Shown here in pieces: positions 10,043 through 21,383 of a stretch of DNA of 64,000 nt. This stretch comes from Lodderomyces elongisporus. Lineage: Eukaryota > Ascomycota > Pichiomycetes > Serinales > Debaryomycetaceae. Position 1 is the first letter of the stretch, and every line of letters starts with the position of its first letter. The stretch is from the NCBI RefSeq assembly GCF_030384665.1, contig NC_083677.1, positions 806,001 to 870,000 on the forward strand, given 5' to 3'. A program made the position numbers and the translations under genes. The notes beneath the pieces are model-generated. The model was not told where the DNA came from. It worked only from the letters and a program-made list of their open reading frames with translations, and did no database searches.

Positions 10043-11212
10043 ATGACAGTGCCATTCAGTATACCCATATCCGACTTGGACTATTGTCTAGAGCAGCTAC
10101 TTGATCATAAACCTCCAAAGATCCTTCCACCCGAAACCATTCATCAGCTCTGCCATCAATTAAAGACTCAACTATTACAAGACCCCAATATAATTTCGCT
10201 TCAATCGCCTATTTCCGTAGTGGGCGATATTCATGGTCAGTACCATGATTTGCTAGAGATTTTCAAAATTGGCGGCTCACCGCCAAACACAAATTATCTT
10301 TTTCTAGGGGACTATGTGGACCGAGGGTACTACTCCGTGGAAACTATCTCATTATTGTTGGTGTTGAAACTACGGTATCCGAATCGGATAAGTCTTATAC
10401 GAGGGAACCACGAGTCAAGAACAATCACTACAAATTACGGGTTCTACACTGAAGTGCTCAACAAGTATAGCGGATCTGCTGATGTTTGGACATATATCAC
10501 TGATTTATTTGACTATTTACCGTTGGGTGCCACGATTGACGGCACAATCTTTGCATGTCATGGAGGTCTCTCACCAAGCTGTCAACAACTTGATCAAATA
10601 AGAGCAGTGGATAGGTTTCGAGAAATACCTCATGATGGTATAATGGCCGACTTGGTGTGGTCCGATCCGGATGTTGAAATCACGGATTTCAAACTGAGCC
10701 CAAGAGGTGCAGGCTATCTCTTTGGAAGTGATATAATGAACAAGTTTTGCCACGATAATAATTTGGTGCAAATGATCAGAGCACACCAATTGTGCAATGA
10801 AGGCTATACCAGTTATTGGAAGGGTAAATGTTTGACTGTTTGGTCAGCGCCAAACTACTGTTATCGATGCGGCAACAAGGCAAGTGTGTTGGAAATCACA
10901 CACTCATGTTATACACAAAAAGCAAATTTGCACTCAAATGATATGAGTGATCCCGATAATGTACTAAATAGTGGAGTAGCGATGTATGACAAGACAAGAA
11001 CCCAAATTGAACAGGGAGTATTACCAGGTCAATATTTCAATATTTTTGAAGCTTCACAGGAAAATGACGAAGATACAATCAATGGCAAAAGCGTTAATGG
11101 GGTCAATTTCGATAACGATCTATTAGATCTGCCGTCAAATAACAATTCTGATTTTTTTGCTGCATACTTTCAAGAAAGACCAAAAAGACAACACGTTGAA
11201 TACTTCTTGTAG
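10043..11212 (+). CDS. PPG1: PP2A-like serine/threonine phosphatase Ppg1
   Basis: The first in-frame ATG is at 10043; the open frame from 10028 begins with GTG and is not the start. The product is 389 aa. It is a metal-dependent phosphatase of the PPP family. Metal-binding motifs GDIHGQ (residues 61-66), GDYVDRG (89-95) and GNHES (121-125) are intact, and 'HGGLSP', 'RAHQ' and 'SAPNYCYR' follow. The C-terminus ends in YFL, the conserved PP2A tail that is carboxymethylated in that family. The tail 'FNIFEASQENDEDTINGKS' and the roughly 80 extra C-terminal residues fit Ppg1 rather than Pph21/22, Pph3 or Sit4. In S. cerevisiae Ppg1 acts with the Far complex and in glycogen and mitophagy control. 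The gene converges with HUB1. Confidence 0.85.
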   Translation: MTVPFSIPISDLDYCLEQLLDHKPPKILPPETIHQLCHQLKTQLLQDPNIISLQSPISVVGDIHGQYHDLLEIFKIGGSPPNTNYLFLGDYVDRGYYSVETISLLLVLKLRYPNRISLIRGNHESRTITTNYGFYTEVLNKYSGSADVWTYITDLFDYLPLGATIDGTIFACHGGLSPSCQQLDQIRAVDRFREIPHDGIMADLVWSDPDVEITDFKLSPRGAGYLFGSDIMNKFCHDNNLVQMIRAHQLCNEGYTSYWKGKCLTVWSAPNYCYRCGNKASVLEITHSCYTQKANLHSNDMSDPDNVLNSGVAMYDKTRTQIEQGVLPGQYFNIFEASQENDEDTINGKSVNGVNFDNDLLDLPSNNNSDFFAAYFQERPKRQHVEYFL

Positions 11213-11552
11213 AGTTTTACAAGGTATTTTTATAGGGTGTTTTTGCACGTTATTATAATAAGTTGCCCGTGATTTCAAACAACTGCTCCACACAAACTAT
11301 GATCTGTTATATGAGTATTATTTTCCCCCATTTTTTTTTGGTTCCTTTCATCTTCACAATCCCTAATGTTTTACTTTTATTTTTATTTTTCCTTTTCCTT
11401 TTCCATTTTTTTTCGACGTTTCAACAGTTTGTTTTTAATTTTTTCTTATTACTTTCGCTGCATTCTATAGAACTTTGTATTAATCAACAATTTTTGAATA
11501 TTACTAAAAAATTTTCGTTATCTCCTCCTCTTGTCTTCCATAGCTCAATAAT
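11213..11552. other. PPG1-HUB1 convergent spacer
   Basis: These 340 T-rich bases lie between converging genes and presumably hold both 3' ends. Nothing else was seen. Confidence 0.6.
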
Positions 11553-11774
11553 TTATGAATAGTAGAGCTCGAAATTGAATCCATCGTGAACTTCATAGTC
11601 ATCCAACGTGATATGATCTTTGTAAACCTGATGACCTTTTCTCAAGATTAATTTTTCGTATGGAGTACCAATCTGCAAAGCAAGAACTTTCTTTAACTCG
11701 CCAATTGTATCAGTGGGTAAACACTTTACTCTAATCTTTTTCCCCAATCTATCGTTTGCCTGTATCTCGATCAT
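11553..11774 (-). CDS. HUB1: Ubiquitin-like modifier Hub1/UBL5
   Basis: This 73-aa protein has the exact family length. It opens with [18 protein letters not shown] and ends in [15 protein letters not shown], which is nearly colinear with human UBL5. It keeps the C-terminal di-tyrosine and one further residue instead of the Gly-Gly of conjugated ubiquitins. Hub1 binds the spliceosomal protein Snu66 non-covalently and tunes use of weak 5' splice sites. No intron is needed to read it. It diverges from SSK2 over a 452-base spacer. Confidence 0.95.
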   Translation of the reverse strand: MIEIQANDRLGKKIRVKCLPTDTIGELKKVLALQIGTPYEKLILRKGHQVYKDHITLDDYEVHDGFNFELYYS

Positions 11775-12226
11775 CGTGTGGTTATAACTGTCAAGTAAAG
11801 TATGTATAGAGATATGGATTGACTGGGTGAGTAAGTTAAATCCAAGTATATTCGCGCAGCCCTAATATATTTGAATGATTAAAAAGGATCAGAGGAAGGA
11901 GAGAAGAAAAAGAGAAGGGGAAAAAAACAAAAAGGAACAACTAATAATAAAAAAAATAAAATAAAAAATAAAAAATAAAAATAAAAATAATTATCTTCAA
12001 ATCTGTTGCCAAAACCCTCAGGGGGGAAGAAAGGGAGAAAGAGAGGAGATTTCCAAATCTTGCAGATTCTAGCAACACGACTTCGTTCATTAGATAAACT
12101 TATAATTATTATTGTATATATATATACAAACATATACACATACATATACACATACATATACACATACATAGATATCCAAATTTGAGCTCATATAAAGGCC
12201 CAAGCAGGTATATTAATTTTTGAAGA
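11775..12226. other. HUB1-SSK2 divergent promoter region
   Basis: The region holds a purine-rich stretch (11880-12050), a dinucleotide/hexamer microsatellite of catacacatata type (12115-12170), and a TATAAA at 12191-12196 just before SSK2. No additional gene was seen. Confidence 0.6.
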
Positions 12227-15200
12227 ATGGGAGAATCTGGTCTAGACGAGTTTATAAGTGACTCGATAAAACTTGCAGAACATGTGTTAGAGGCAGCAGA
12301 AAACGATCACCAACATGAACCACATGAACCACATGAGCCACGTGAGCATCACGAGCAAGGCTCGAGAAACAACTCAGATACTTTGCTGGTACCAGTGCTG
12401 GAAGATGTATCACCTATAGAGGACATAAAAGAACAGCTACAATCACCAAGACAAGCTCACCTTCAAAACTCTGTATTTAGTTCTAGAAAAAACAGCACCG
12501 GGTCCAACAAAAGCAGAGGTTCCTCTTTTGCTAGCATATCATCCACGTCATCGGCTGCTTCTAGTCGACAACCTCCATTGTTGCGTGCTCAGACGGCAAG
12601 CAATGCCGTACCGCTTGTGAATTCACAACTGCATGTGAAAAGATCGCTTAGTAATGGCAATAACGAAGTTGGCATACAACCGGGTGCAAGCACACTTGCT
12701 TTGGGTAATAAGAAACCAGCAAGCCCTCAAACAAAATCGCGAAGTGGCAGTGGAAGTAGTGTTGGTGGAGGCATAGGCGCTCCTCCGATGACCAAGCCCT
12801 CGGTCAGCCGTTCTCCAAGTGGCTCGGTGATAAGAACACGATCAAGAACAGCAACTCACTCGTCATCATCGTATAATTCACATCAATTAGATGCCCAATA
12901 TTTAGCACAAGAAAAGTCATACTTGAGAAAACTTAAAAACCAGACCGTGGATGATTATTACACCAAAGGAATTACTGGTGCAGACGATGATGGTGGGGCT
13001 AAGAGCATTGCAGAGGAAGATGAAGACGGCTCCGATGATGAAGATGACGATGATGATGACGACTATGTTGACGGAAACGGGAATCGAGGCATGTCAAACA
13101 AAAACAGCGAGAATGCAACCTTGTTAGCTGCTATTGACGAAGACAAGTATCAGATCGATTATAGTATGGCACTCTCCTTAATGAAAAATTCCAACGTCAA
13201 TTTAACCAAAATTACAAATTTTAAAAACCAAAAAGCCGATGACCCAGCGGTGATTGAACGGTTGGATTGGCAATCAATGTTAACTTCGGTATTAACAGGT
13301 GATGTTGTTAGATCAGAAAAGACCAAGCTCATAAATAACAATAACCCGGATAATCCATTGGAGAGGTATTTTCATACCACTTTTAAAGAAAATATTTGGA
13401 TTGGGATACGTGCAAAGATGTTTAATAGAACCGAAGATGACCAAAGAAAAATCGTTGCTTATAGGCGTACTTTGGTTGAGCAATTGATTGATGATATCAT
13501 GCAGTTTGAAGTGGATTATAGTAGTGCCAGTGGCATTTCAATTAGAGAACAAGTCGAGTCGATATTGAATCGATACGACGAGGCATGCAATTTGTGGAGG
13601 AATCTTGAAGATATGCGAAGTGATAAGCCTGCTTGTCGAAGTGAGGAATTCCAAAATAGGTTAGATGCATTAACCGCATGGCTTACAATTACCGATGGTA
13701 TCAATCGCGAAACTGAAACATTAAGAGTTTGGATTGGAAACGACGAACTCGATATTACTAAATCGCCAGTAGAGTTTCATTCAAATCCAGCTCATCCAGA
13801 AAATGCATCTGCGACATCACCAGACTCTAGCAGCAAGATTGTCAAGGAAATCTTTGATGAGGATCACAAGTCTCTTGCTGAGAGGTTGATGAAGGAAAAG
13901 GATGTGCACACCATTTTCAAGAAGCGAATATTCAAACTCATTTCTCCTTGGATGATTAAATCAAAAGAAACATATATTCGATTGGGCCACATGTTTGAAA
14001 TTATGAAACTTCCAGACTACTTGCATGACTTGATTCAAATCTGTGTTATACCAATCAAATTGATTAAAGAAATTATTATTGTACGATTAGGCTACGCCAT
14101 AAAATTGCAAAACCCAACATTAATGATGATTGATCAAATGCTTGAAGATTTCAAATCGTACATTACAATTGCTTTAGAAGTCAAGCTGGGGATTCAAGAA
14201 TATAAGAGACCAGACCCTTCCAAGAACTGGCTTCTTGGAGACTTGTTTGATAACGAAATTGCCGATTTTGATACTGTTATTTTACGATCGATTCGATATT
14301 ATTTGGTGCTTTTGAATAAAAAGCTTCTTGATAGCTCGAGGTCGCCAACAAATTTCAGAACTTTTAAAGAACCCGAAGAACTTGAAGAAGCATGGACTTT
14401 CCTTAAATCACTCGGCTATTTTGTAGATGGTGGGTCAGCTGTTGTCGCAGAGGAAGTGGCCAATTTGACACTGCGATTGAACCATCGATTATTGGCATAT
14501 TTCAATCATGCTATTAGGTCCCCTTCGTATAGCGGTGATCCTCGTGATTTGGTAAGATGGTACAGTGCTACTTTGGACAATTTTGGCCAAACTCGAAGAA
14601 AATTGGCAAGATTCACTGGAGACATTTCTAGGTCCTTCTCCAACTCATTGGTATTTGAAATTCCTGTTTCCGCGCATCAAAATAGTACAAAGATCCTCCT
14701 TGATATCTTGAAAGCGACAAATCATTTTTTGGTGTATACAAATACGGTTGAAGCACATGGTACTTATTTTTTTGCAAGTGCTGAACTTGAGGGCAACGAG
14801 CATGAGATTTTGAAAATTTTGAATGGTGACTATGTGGGGTTGGACCCAAGCGCGACACAAGCTGCATTCTCTGAATTACTTTCCTTGATCCAACCTACTG
14901 ATGGCTGGATTATGCAAGATCAGCAATTACAGGACCCTACTAAATACGCTTATGTTATGGCACTTTGCCCAATGAAACCCATTGTTTGGGAAGGTGCCGT
15001 TGTTAATGTTACGATTGACTCTGTTCCCATAACCGACTTGAAGAATGGACAACTCCTTGTGGTTACCAAATCTCCGCACACCGAGATGCATGAGACACGT
15101 AACAAGCTTTTGGATTTATTAAGCGATGTGCTAATGGTTGGAGGTGGAATGAAGCCAATTGAACAGCGATGTTCATTGGCTAAGGTTCATCTGGAGTTGA

Positions 15201-16795
15201 CAAAAACGAACAAAGCTTTCTTTCGTATGAGTTTATCTGTTTTGGATTCGGTTAGGATAGCCCGTGATCAATTCAAACAGTTGGACACAAGGGGTGATTA
15301 TCAAGCTGTTATCAATAATTATTTTGTGTTTGCGCGTGATTACGGTAAGAATGCAGCCAAGAACCTTGACGCTTCAAGGAAATCGGCAGTCATCATGAAG
15401 TTGATCCAGTTGGCCATTGACTGGGTAAAATTCATATGTGATGATTGTATTCCAACGGACAGGAAAACCTTTAGATGGTGTGTTTTGGCATTAGAGTTTG
15501 CCATGGATATGACTAGAGGAGTCAATATATTATTCTTGAATGATGAGCAATTTAGTAAATTGAAAGTGAAGGTGGCGCGATGCATGTCGTTGTTGATTTC
15601 CCATTTTGATATTATGGGTGCTCGTTCAAGTGAAGCTGAAAAGAACAAGTTGCTTAAATGGTCATCTCAAAGGGGAAATATAGAGAATCTGAACGATGAG
15701 TATGCACACAAATTGTACCGTGAAGAAGTTATGCAGCAGATTGCCGAAATTGAAAAGTATAGGGAAGAGTTGCTGAATGAATACCAGTCGACTGGAAAAG
15801 TTATTGATAATAGTGATCTGGAGTATCAATTTGTTACACTCTTGGCTTCTTCATTTTCCAGTGTCTCAATTAGGTGGCAGAAAGGTAAATATATTGGTGG
15901 AGGTACTTTTGGTCAAGTATTTTGTGCTGTGAATTTGGACACTGGTGGTATAATGGCCGTTAAGGAGATTAGGTTTCATGATAGCCAATCCATAAAGAGC
16001 ATAGTTCCACAGATCAAAGAAGAGATGACGGTGTTGGAAATGCTCAACCACCCGAATGTCGTTCAATATTTTGGTGTAGAAGTGCATCGTGACAAAGTTT
16101 ATATCTTTATGGAGTTTTGTGAAGGAGGCTCTCTAGCATCGTTGCTCACTCATGGACGTATTGAAGACGAGATGGTGTTGCAAGTATACACTCTTCAGAT
16201 GTTAGAAGGTTTGGCATACTTGCATCAATCTGGTGTGGTGCATAGGGATATTAAACCAGAAAACATACTTCTTGACCATAATGGTGTTATTAAATTTGTT
16301 GATTTCGGAGCAGCCAAGGTGATTGCCAATAGTGGGAGAACAAGAGTTTCTACACAATCCATTCGTCCCGCTGTTGCTGGTGCTGGTAATAACAATCAAG
16401 AGAATTTAAACTCTATGACCGGTACTCCGATGTACATGTCCCCAGAAGTCATTACCGGTGCTTCTGGCGACCGAAGTGGAGTAGTCGATATTTGGTCATT
16501 GGGGTGCTGTGTGTTGGAAATGGCTACTGGTAGAAGACCATGGGCCAATCTTGACAACGAGTGGGCTATTATGTACCACATTGCTGCTGGTCATAAACCA
16601 CAACTACCCTCCCCTGATCAATTGAGCGAAGAAGGAAGACGTTTTGTTTCGAGATGCCTTGAACATGATCCAAAAAAGAGACCAAGTGCAGTGGAGTTGC
16701 TCAATGATCCATGGATGGTGTCTATCAGACAGTTGGCTTTTGGTAGTGGATCAGAATTGAGTACGCCTTCATCAGAGAATGGCAGTGTCAACTAA
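12227..16795 (+). CDS. SSK2: MAP kinase kinase kinase Ssk2 (HOG pathway)
   Basis: This 1522-aa protein is close to S. cerevisiae Ssk2 (1579). It is the MEKK of the high-osmolarity pathway, activated through the Ssk1 response regulator and phosphorylating Pbs2. The N-terminal 300 residues are Ser/His/Asp-rich and disordered with an acidic run (EDGSDDEDDDDDDDY). A long helical regulatory region follows, ending with the kinase domain at about residues 1216-1500. Visible kinase motifs are the Gly-rich loop GGGTFGQVF, catalytic Lys1246 (MAVKEI), HRDIKPEN (His1339, Asp1341), DFGAAK (Asp1359), 'GTPMYMSPEV' and 'DIWSLGCCVLEM'. An insertion rich in Asn separates DFG from the activation loop. CTG-clade yeasts usually carry one such gene, so Ssk2 rather than Ssk22 is used. 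Confidence 0.92.
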   Translation: MGESGLDEFISDSIKLAEHVLEAAENDHQHEPHEPHEPREHHEQGSRNNSDTLLVPVLEDVSPIEDIKEQLQSPRQAHLQNSVFSSRKNSTGSNKSRGSSFASISSTSSAASSRQPPLLRAQTASNAVPLVNSQLHVKRSLSNGNNEVGIQPGASTLALGNKKPASPQTKSRSGSGSSVGGGIGAPPMTKPSVSRSPSGSVIRTRSRTATHSSSSYNSHQLDAQYLAQEKSYLRKLKNQTVDDYYTKGITGADDDGGAKSIAEEDEDGSDDEDDDDDDDYVDGNGNRGMSNKNSENATLLAAIDEDKYQIDYSMALSLMKNSNVNLTKITNFKNQKADDPAVIERLDWQSMLTSVLTGDVVRSEKTKLINNNNPDNPLERYFHTTFKENIWIGIRAKMFNRTEDDQRKIVAYRRTLVEQLIDDIMQFEVDYSSASGISIREQVESILNRYDEACNLWRNLEDMRSDKPACRSEEFQNRLDALTAWLTITDGINRETETLRVWIGNDELDITKSPVEFHSNPAHPENASATSPDSSSKIVKEIFDEDHKSLAERLMKEKDVHTIFKKRIFKLISPWMIKSKETYIRLGHMFEIMKLPDYLHDLIQICVIPIKLIKEIIIVRLGYAIKLQNPTLMMIDQMLEDFKSYITIALEVKLGIQEYKRPDPSKNWLLGDLFDNEIADFDTVILRSIRYYLVLLNKKLLDSSRSPTNFRTFKEPEELEEAWTFLKSLGYFVDGGSAVVAEEVANLTLRLNHRLLAYFNHAIRSPSYSGDPRDLVRWYSATLDNFGQTRRKLARFTGDISRSFSNSLVFEIPVSAHQNSTKILLDILKATNHFLVYTNTVEAHGTYFFASAELEGNEHEILKILNGDYVGLDPSATQAAFSELLSLIQPTDGWIMQDQQLQDPTKYAYVMALCPMKPIVWEGAVVNVTIDSVPITDLKNGQLLVVTKSPHTEMHETRNKLLDLLSDVLMVGGGMKPIEQRCSLAKVHLELTKTNKAFFRMSLSVLDSVRIARDQFKQLDTRGDYQAVINNYFVFARDYGKNAAKNLDASRKSAVIMKLIQLAIDWVKFICDDCIPTDRKTFRWCVLALEFAMDMTRGVNILFLNDEQFSKLKVKVARCMSLLISHFDIMGARSSEAEKNKLLKWSSQRGNIENLNDEYAHKLYREEVMQQIAEIEKYREELLNEYQSTGKVIDNSDLEYQFVTLLASSFSSVSIRWQKGKYIGGGTFGQVFCAVNLDTGGIMAVKEIRFHDSQSIKSIVPQIKEEMTVLEMLNHPNVVQYFGVEVHRDKVYIFMEFCEGGSLASLLTHGRIEDEMVLQVYTLQMLEGLAYLHQSGVVHRDIKPENILLDHNGVIKFVDFGAAKVIANSGRTRVSTQSIRPAVAGAGNNNQENLNSMTGTPMYMSPEVITGASGDRSGVVDIWSLGCCVLEMATGRRPWANLDNEWAIMYHIAAGHKPQLPSPDQLSEEGRRFVSRCLEHDPKKRPSAVELLNDPWMVSIRQLAFGSGSELSTPSSENGSVN

Positions 16796-17149
16796 TCGTT
16801 GTGTACATTAAAATTCCCAAATGCACCACTGTTTTGAAGGAAATATGTTACAACTATATCCATATTGAGTAGCCAAAAATCACACTAACCTCCAATAAGT
16901 ATTTTCTATTTACAATACTATAATATATACATATATATATTTATAATTAAAAAAAAAAAAGATTCAATGAAAAGAAGAAGAACCAAACTTGTAACTTGAT
17001 ATTGGTTCAACTAAAATTACAACAAACTTGTTCTATCATGGTCAAACCTGAAGTAACCTGAACCAGCCTATACTCTCTTTGCCCCAGTTGAATAAGAAAG
17101 GGATAAAAGGAAAAAAAAGAAGATTCTTTCCTTTCTTTTTGTTATACCC
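16796..17149. other. SSK2-IMG2 convergent spacer
   Basis: These 354 AT-rich bases contain a tatatacatatatata run near 16921-16945. They lie between converging genes. Nothing else was seen. Confidence 0.6.
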
Positions 17150-17527
17150 TTAGTTTTTTGCTTTCGCCAGTTGCTCTTCAAACAATGCCATTAGTTGCTT
17201 TACAACATCACCTTTAACATTCATGATTCCAGCTGTTTGGTTCATAGTAATTACCAACTCCGGGTCAAACTTCAACAAGTCACGTTTAAGTTGTTGAAGA
17301 TCACCCTGTATACGTTTGATTTCCGTTTGGATCTTTGTGTTTTGTACTTTTTTATATACCGGCCAATGATTAAATTTAGTCTTTGGGATAAAGTAATTTC
17401 CCGAACCAAATCCACGTCCAGGAAGATCTTTGACCAGAATAGACTTTATGTCTGGAATCGAGTATCGCACAAGTTCTGGTTTTGGAGCTTTAATAATACC
17501 GATGAGACACGTGCTTGTTGGTTTCAT
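17150..17527 (-). CDS. IMG2: Mitochondrial large-subunit ribosomal protein mL49 (Img2-like)
   Basis: This 125-aa basic protein shows the mL49 pattern: 'GNYFIPKTKFNHWPVYKKVQN', then 'IQTEIKRIQGDLQQLKRDL' and a C-terminal 'VITMNQTAGIMNVKGDVVKQL'. Img2 is a component of the mitoribosomal large subunit and is needed for mitochondrial genome integrity in S. cerevisiae. The first ATG is followed by a short N-terminus with little obvious presequence (MKPTSTCLIGIIK). Length and order agree with the family. The identification is by motif memory, so it is moderately sure. Confidence 0.72.
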   Translation of the reverse strand: MKPTSTCLIGIIKAPKPELVRYSIPDIKSILVKDLPGRGFGSGNYFIPKTKFNHWPVYKKVQNTKIQTEIKRIQGDLQQLKRDLLKFDPELVITMNQTAGIMNVKGDVVKQLMALFEEQLAKAKN

Positions 17528-18157
17528 TTTAATGTAAGTTGTATTTTTTGCTTTATTGAGATAAACAAGTTAAAGTGGATATTGATCTTATCCTTGATTA
17601 AATTTATTTTTTTTCCTTACTTTCTTTTGAAGTATCCCAACTGTTGTTTGACCCCCTTTTGTTAATGTTTAAGGTTTGAGAACATGAAATTTTTTGATGG
17701 TTCATAATTGATGTCGCGCAAATTTGTGCGCAAAAAAAAAAAACCAAAATGTGAGTGTGTCTTTTCTCATTAATGTATATGTACATGTGTACATGTGTAT
17801 ATGTATATACATATATATATATTTATATGTAAGTTTTTTTCATACAGAAAATGCACATATTTTAATGTGTACGCTACCATGTGACTACCAGAAAAGTCAA
17901 GAAAGACCGTTCAACAGTATGAATATTGAAAACCCAGTTGAAAGCAACTGTTAGCAATGGTATGCCGGTATCAGTGCTGTGTTTAAAGCAAAGTTCGGGC
18001 ATTACAGAAAAAGTAAACAATCAAAAATAAAAAAATAAAAAATAAAAAAAATTAAAAAAAAATTTAAAAAAAATAGAACAAAATGTGACTATTAAATGTT
18101 AAACTATAAACTGCGAAGGTATATTTCTTGAAATTAATGGATTTTCTTCGTGCAGAA
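17528..18157. other. IMG2-ZAP1 spacer
   Basis: These 630 bases separate the IMG2 start from the ZAP1 3' end, both on the minus strand. They contain tandem gtacatgtgt/atatac repeats (17770-17830) and A-rich runs (18020-18080). No ORF or RNA gene was recognised. Confidence 0.6.
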
Positions 18158-20386
18158 TTACATTGGTCGTACAATGATGTTCTTTGTATGTGTCTTCATA
18201 TGTTTTGTTAAATTTGAGCTTTCGCTAAAGCTTTTGTTGCATCCAGGCCATTTACATTTTAAGGGCTTTTCTCCTGTGTGAACTCTATTATGTATGGATA
18301 AGGAACTGCTCGTGGCAAACGATTTCTTGCATATATTGCACACAAAAGGCTTTTCGCCCGAATGAGTTCTGAGATGCTGTTGCAACATTGACTCAACTGC
18401 AAAACTTGCTCCACACTCAGGGCACTTGCATGGCTTATAGTTTGTGTGTGTATGGATATGTCGGTAAAGCTTTTGTCGCTGCGTAAAGATCTTACCATTG
18501 TGTCTTTCGCAACCGATCCAGCAACATTTGTAGGAAGATTTGCCTGATCCAATATGGTTTTCGATAATATGTTGTTGAAGATCGCCTTCAGAGTGGTACA
18601 CATTATCACACGAAACAGGTTTCCCATCTTGATCTACCCCAATCTCCCAATGACAACAGTGCGATGTTTTTGTTGCCATCATTCTGTTTAGCTTCTTTCT
18701 CGTTTCTTGGTTTGTAATAATGTTTGATGTGACTTTTTCTGTTGTTGGCACTGTTCGTGCCGTTGGTTCTGTTGGTTCTGTTGGTACTATTTGAGATGGT
18801 AGTGGTGACTGCTGGATACAGCATGAATTTGAGATAGGAGTCTTAATTTTTTTAGGTTTGATTTGCATTGATGTAATGTTTACATCGTGAATAACGTGGT
18901 GGTGGTTTTGCGAGGGAAGACTGAAATGGTGGTCTTTCGGCAGCTCACTATTCGGGTGCGGGCTTGATGAAGATATAGGACTTAAAAAGTTTGCAGGGTA
19001 GTTGTAGTTTGAAGTGTTTGTAGGATAGTGTGAAGCATTATTTGATTGTTTGTGAGATTGTAGATGTCCAAGCAAGGCGTCGAGACTCGAATCGGTAAAA
19101 TTACAATCGTTCCATTCACATTGAAAAGATGAGGGGTGCTTGCCAGTAGTTTGTTCTTGGCTCAAGTGGTCATTCATGTGGCTCATGAAATTTTCATCAC
19201 TAAGCTTTTTAAAACACCGTTCCCATTGACAGGGATACTGTGAAAGCTGTTTATTTTGAGCTTCATTCTCTTCGTTCTCAAGGTTTGAATTTATCAATCT
19301 TTCAGTATTGGAATAATTACCATTTGCATCACCACCACCACCACCACCATTGCCACCATTGCCACCATTGCCAACATTGCCATTACCATTGCCGTTGACA
19401 TGGTCGCTGCCACCGTCGACAAACCCGGTGTTACTCATCAAATTGTTGAAATTGTTGAAGCGAACCATGAATTCATAATCTGAAATTGACATTTTCTCGT
19501 CACTCGAGTTTTGAAAATCAATATCGTTAGGAATTGTAGTGTGGAAACAGGACTGGTGCACGTGATGGTGTTTGGATGACTCTGCCACGTCTGTTGCATG
19601 GCATTCATGAGGAAAATGAAGTTGAAATAAAGAATTATTGCCTCCACTACTGATAGTTCGATCATTAGCACCGCTATTAATACCGTTCTTGTTGCCTCCT
19701 CTACCCCATTCTTCTCCTCCCCTTTCTCCTCCATCTTTTCCATCTCCTCCTTTTTCCCCATTAGTGCCTCCATTTTTCTCTTGTTTCAATTTTTTTCTCG
19801 CAGGCGGTTCTGTTTCTTTCTGCCCACTACTGAATGATCCACCAATTTTGGGGAATTGAAGCTGCATATTTTGGTGTACATTATTGATGAGATCTTCAAA
19901 CAAGGGCCTTTTGGCTGTTTGTAAATTGCATAGATTATCCTCTTCTGAGTGCATAAAGGATGATATTGTTGAAGCTGTTGAAGCTGTTGAAGCTGTTGAA
20001 GCTGTTGGGGCTGTTGGGGCTGTTGGGGCTGTTGTTGTCCCTATTGTAGAAGTAGAACCAATGGTACAATTGGGATCATAGCATGTTTGAGAATGTTGAG
20101 ATGATTGCGATCCTGAACCCAGATTATAGTCTAGATTCAAACAGTGTGGGTCATTACAACATTGTAATCTGTCAGCAGTAGATGATCCATCTTTTGATTC
20201 CGTTGATACCGCACTTGCCAAAGTATTGCCTCCAGTAATAGGTCTCTGTATATTGGTGCAATTAATATTGTTGCAGCAGACTCCTGGTACACCATTCGAG
20301 ACTTGGTCGCACTGCATTCCATTGCATGCAATCGATGACCTGCTTATATTGTTGCTGCTGTTGCAAATGTTGTTGCAGTTATTGAT

Positions 20387-20422
<36 letters not shown>

Positions 20423-20905
20423 GCCGTCAAAACAATTATAGAAAAAACAGTCGTCCAAGTCATCACAAAATACATCTTCACAATTGACAAAGTTCTCCAA
20501 CTCATTACAAAATTTTTCATCCGATTCATAGCTGCTGTTATCAGGGTTGTGGAAATTGGCATTGCAACTTGAAATGCTACTATTACTAGCAGTATTATCA
20601 TTATTATTGTTGTTATTATTATTTCCGCTAGCTTGAAAATTATTCGGTAGTGAGCCTTGTTGATACTTGAAATGTTGATCGTGGTCATGGTTGTGGATGT
20701 GGCCATGAATGTGGGTATGGTCTCCATGTTTGTGTATGTGACCATGAACGTATCCATGAGTGAGAATCTGTTCAATCGTTAACCCATTTAGGGATGACTC
20801 CTGTTTCGAACCTTGTGATGGGTCTTGTGATGGGTCTTGTGACGCATCTGGTGTAGCAGATGCCACGGATTGTATTCGAGGAGATACTTCTATATGCTTT
20901 GACAT
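18158..20905 (-). CDS. ZAP1: Zinc-responsive transcription activator Zap1 (Csr1)
   Basis: This 915-aa C2H2 protein is the nuclear master regulator of zinc homeostasis, binding ZREs of zinc uptake genes. The layout matches Zap1: a pair of fingers at about residues 557-620 (CQWERC...HMNDH and CEWNDC...HLQSH, where S. cerevisiae Zap1 has its zinc-sensing fingers), then a C-terminal array of about five fingers (residues about 749-905) with linkers such as HSGEKPF and HTGEKPL. The terminal fingers read 'TQRQKLYRHIHTHTNYKPCKC', 'ESMLQQHLRTH', 'SSLSIHNRVH' and 'SNLTKHMKTH'. The N-terminus has a transporter-like His-rich stretch (about 50-85), long Asn runs, and Cys-rich repeats (CCNDPHCLNL, CYDPNC) that could also bind metal. 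A 9-bp repeat encodes Thr-Ala-Pro and Thr-Ala-Ser units. The gene has a 4-kb upstream spacer. Confidence 0.9.
19969..20030 (-). repeat. 9-bp coding repeat in ZAP1
   Basis: On the plus strand gttgaagct is repeated four times and gttggggct about three times. Read on the minus strand they encode Thr-Ala-Ser and Thr-Ala-Pro triplets. The frame is maintained. Confidence 0.9.
20386..20421 (-). repeat. Trinucleotide run (poly-Asn) in ZAP1
   Basis: A (gtt)n run on the plus strand encodes poly-Asn on the minus strand. It is the longest of several Asn runs in this protein. Confidence 0.9.
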
Positions 20906-21383
20906 TTAGATTGGATTGTATACTTGAAAGCAAAGGAAACACGGAAACTGGATTGGTTGTCTCTTTTTTTTTCTCCTCAATTTAATCACTTTAAATATAA
21001 ACACAACACTAGGGAACAAGTTGAAATCAATACCACAACTTGTAATTTGAAAACAATTTTGTTCTGTTTTTTTTTTCTTCTTCTTTTTCTTCTTTCAATT
21101 AAACCCAGATATACCAACAAAAGATAGAAAGGAAAAGAATGAAGAAAAAAAAAGAAATGAAAAATTTTAACGTTTGTACAAATAATGTGAAAGGATTGGT
21201 TGTAATTCTTTGTATAAATCTATTTAGTGAAAGCCAGTTTGAATTTGCAATCACCCTGGTGGTTAAGGACCTGGCTCCTACAATTTTCTCTTCCTCATGT
21301 TTTAGCTTTCTCACTTTTAGTCCTTGTCCCTTTTTTCTATTCTGCGTCATTTTGTGAAATTGTCCAACAGACAATTGATATGG

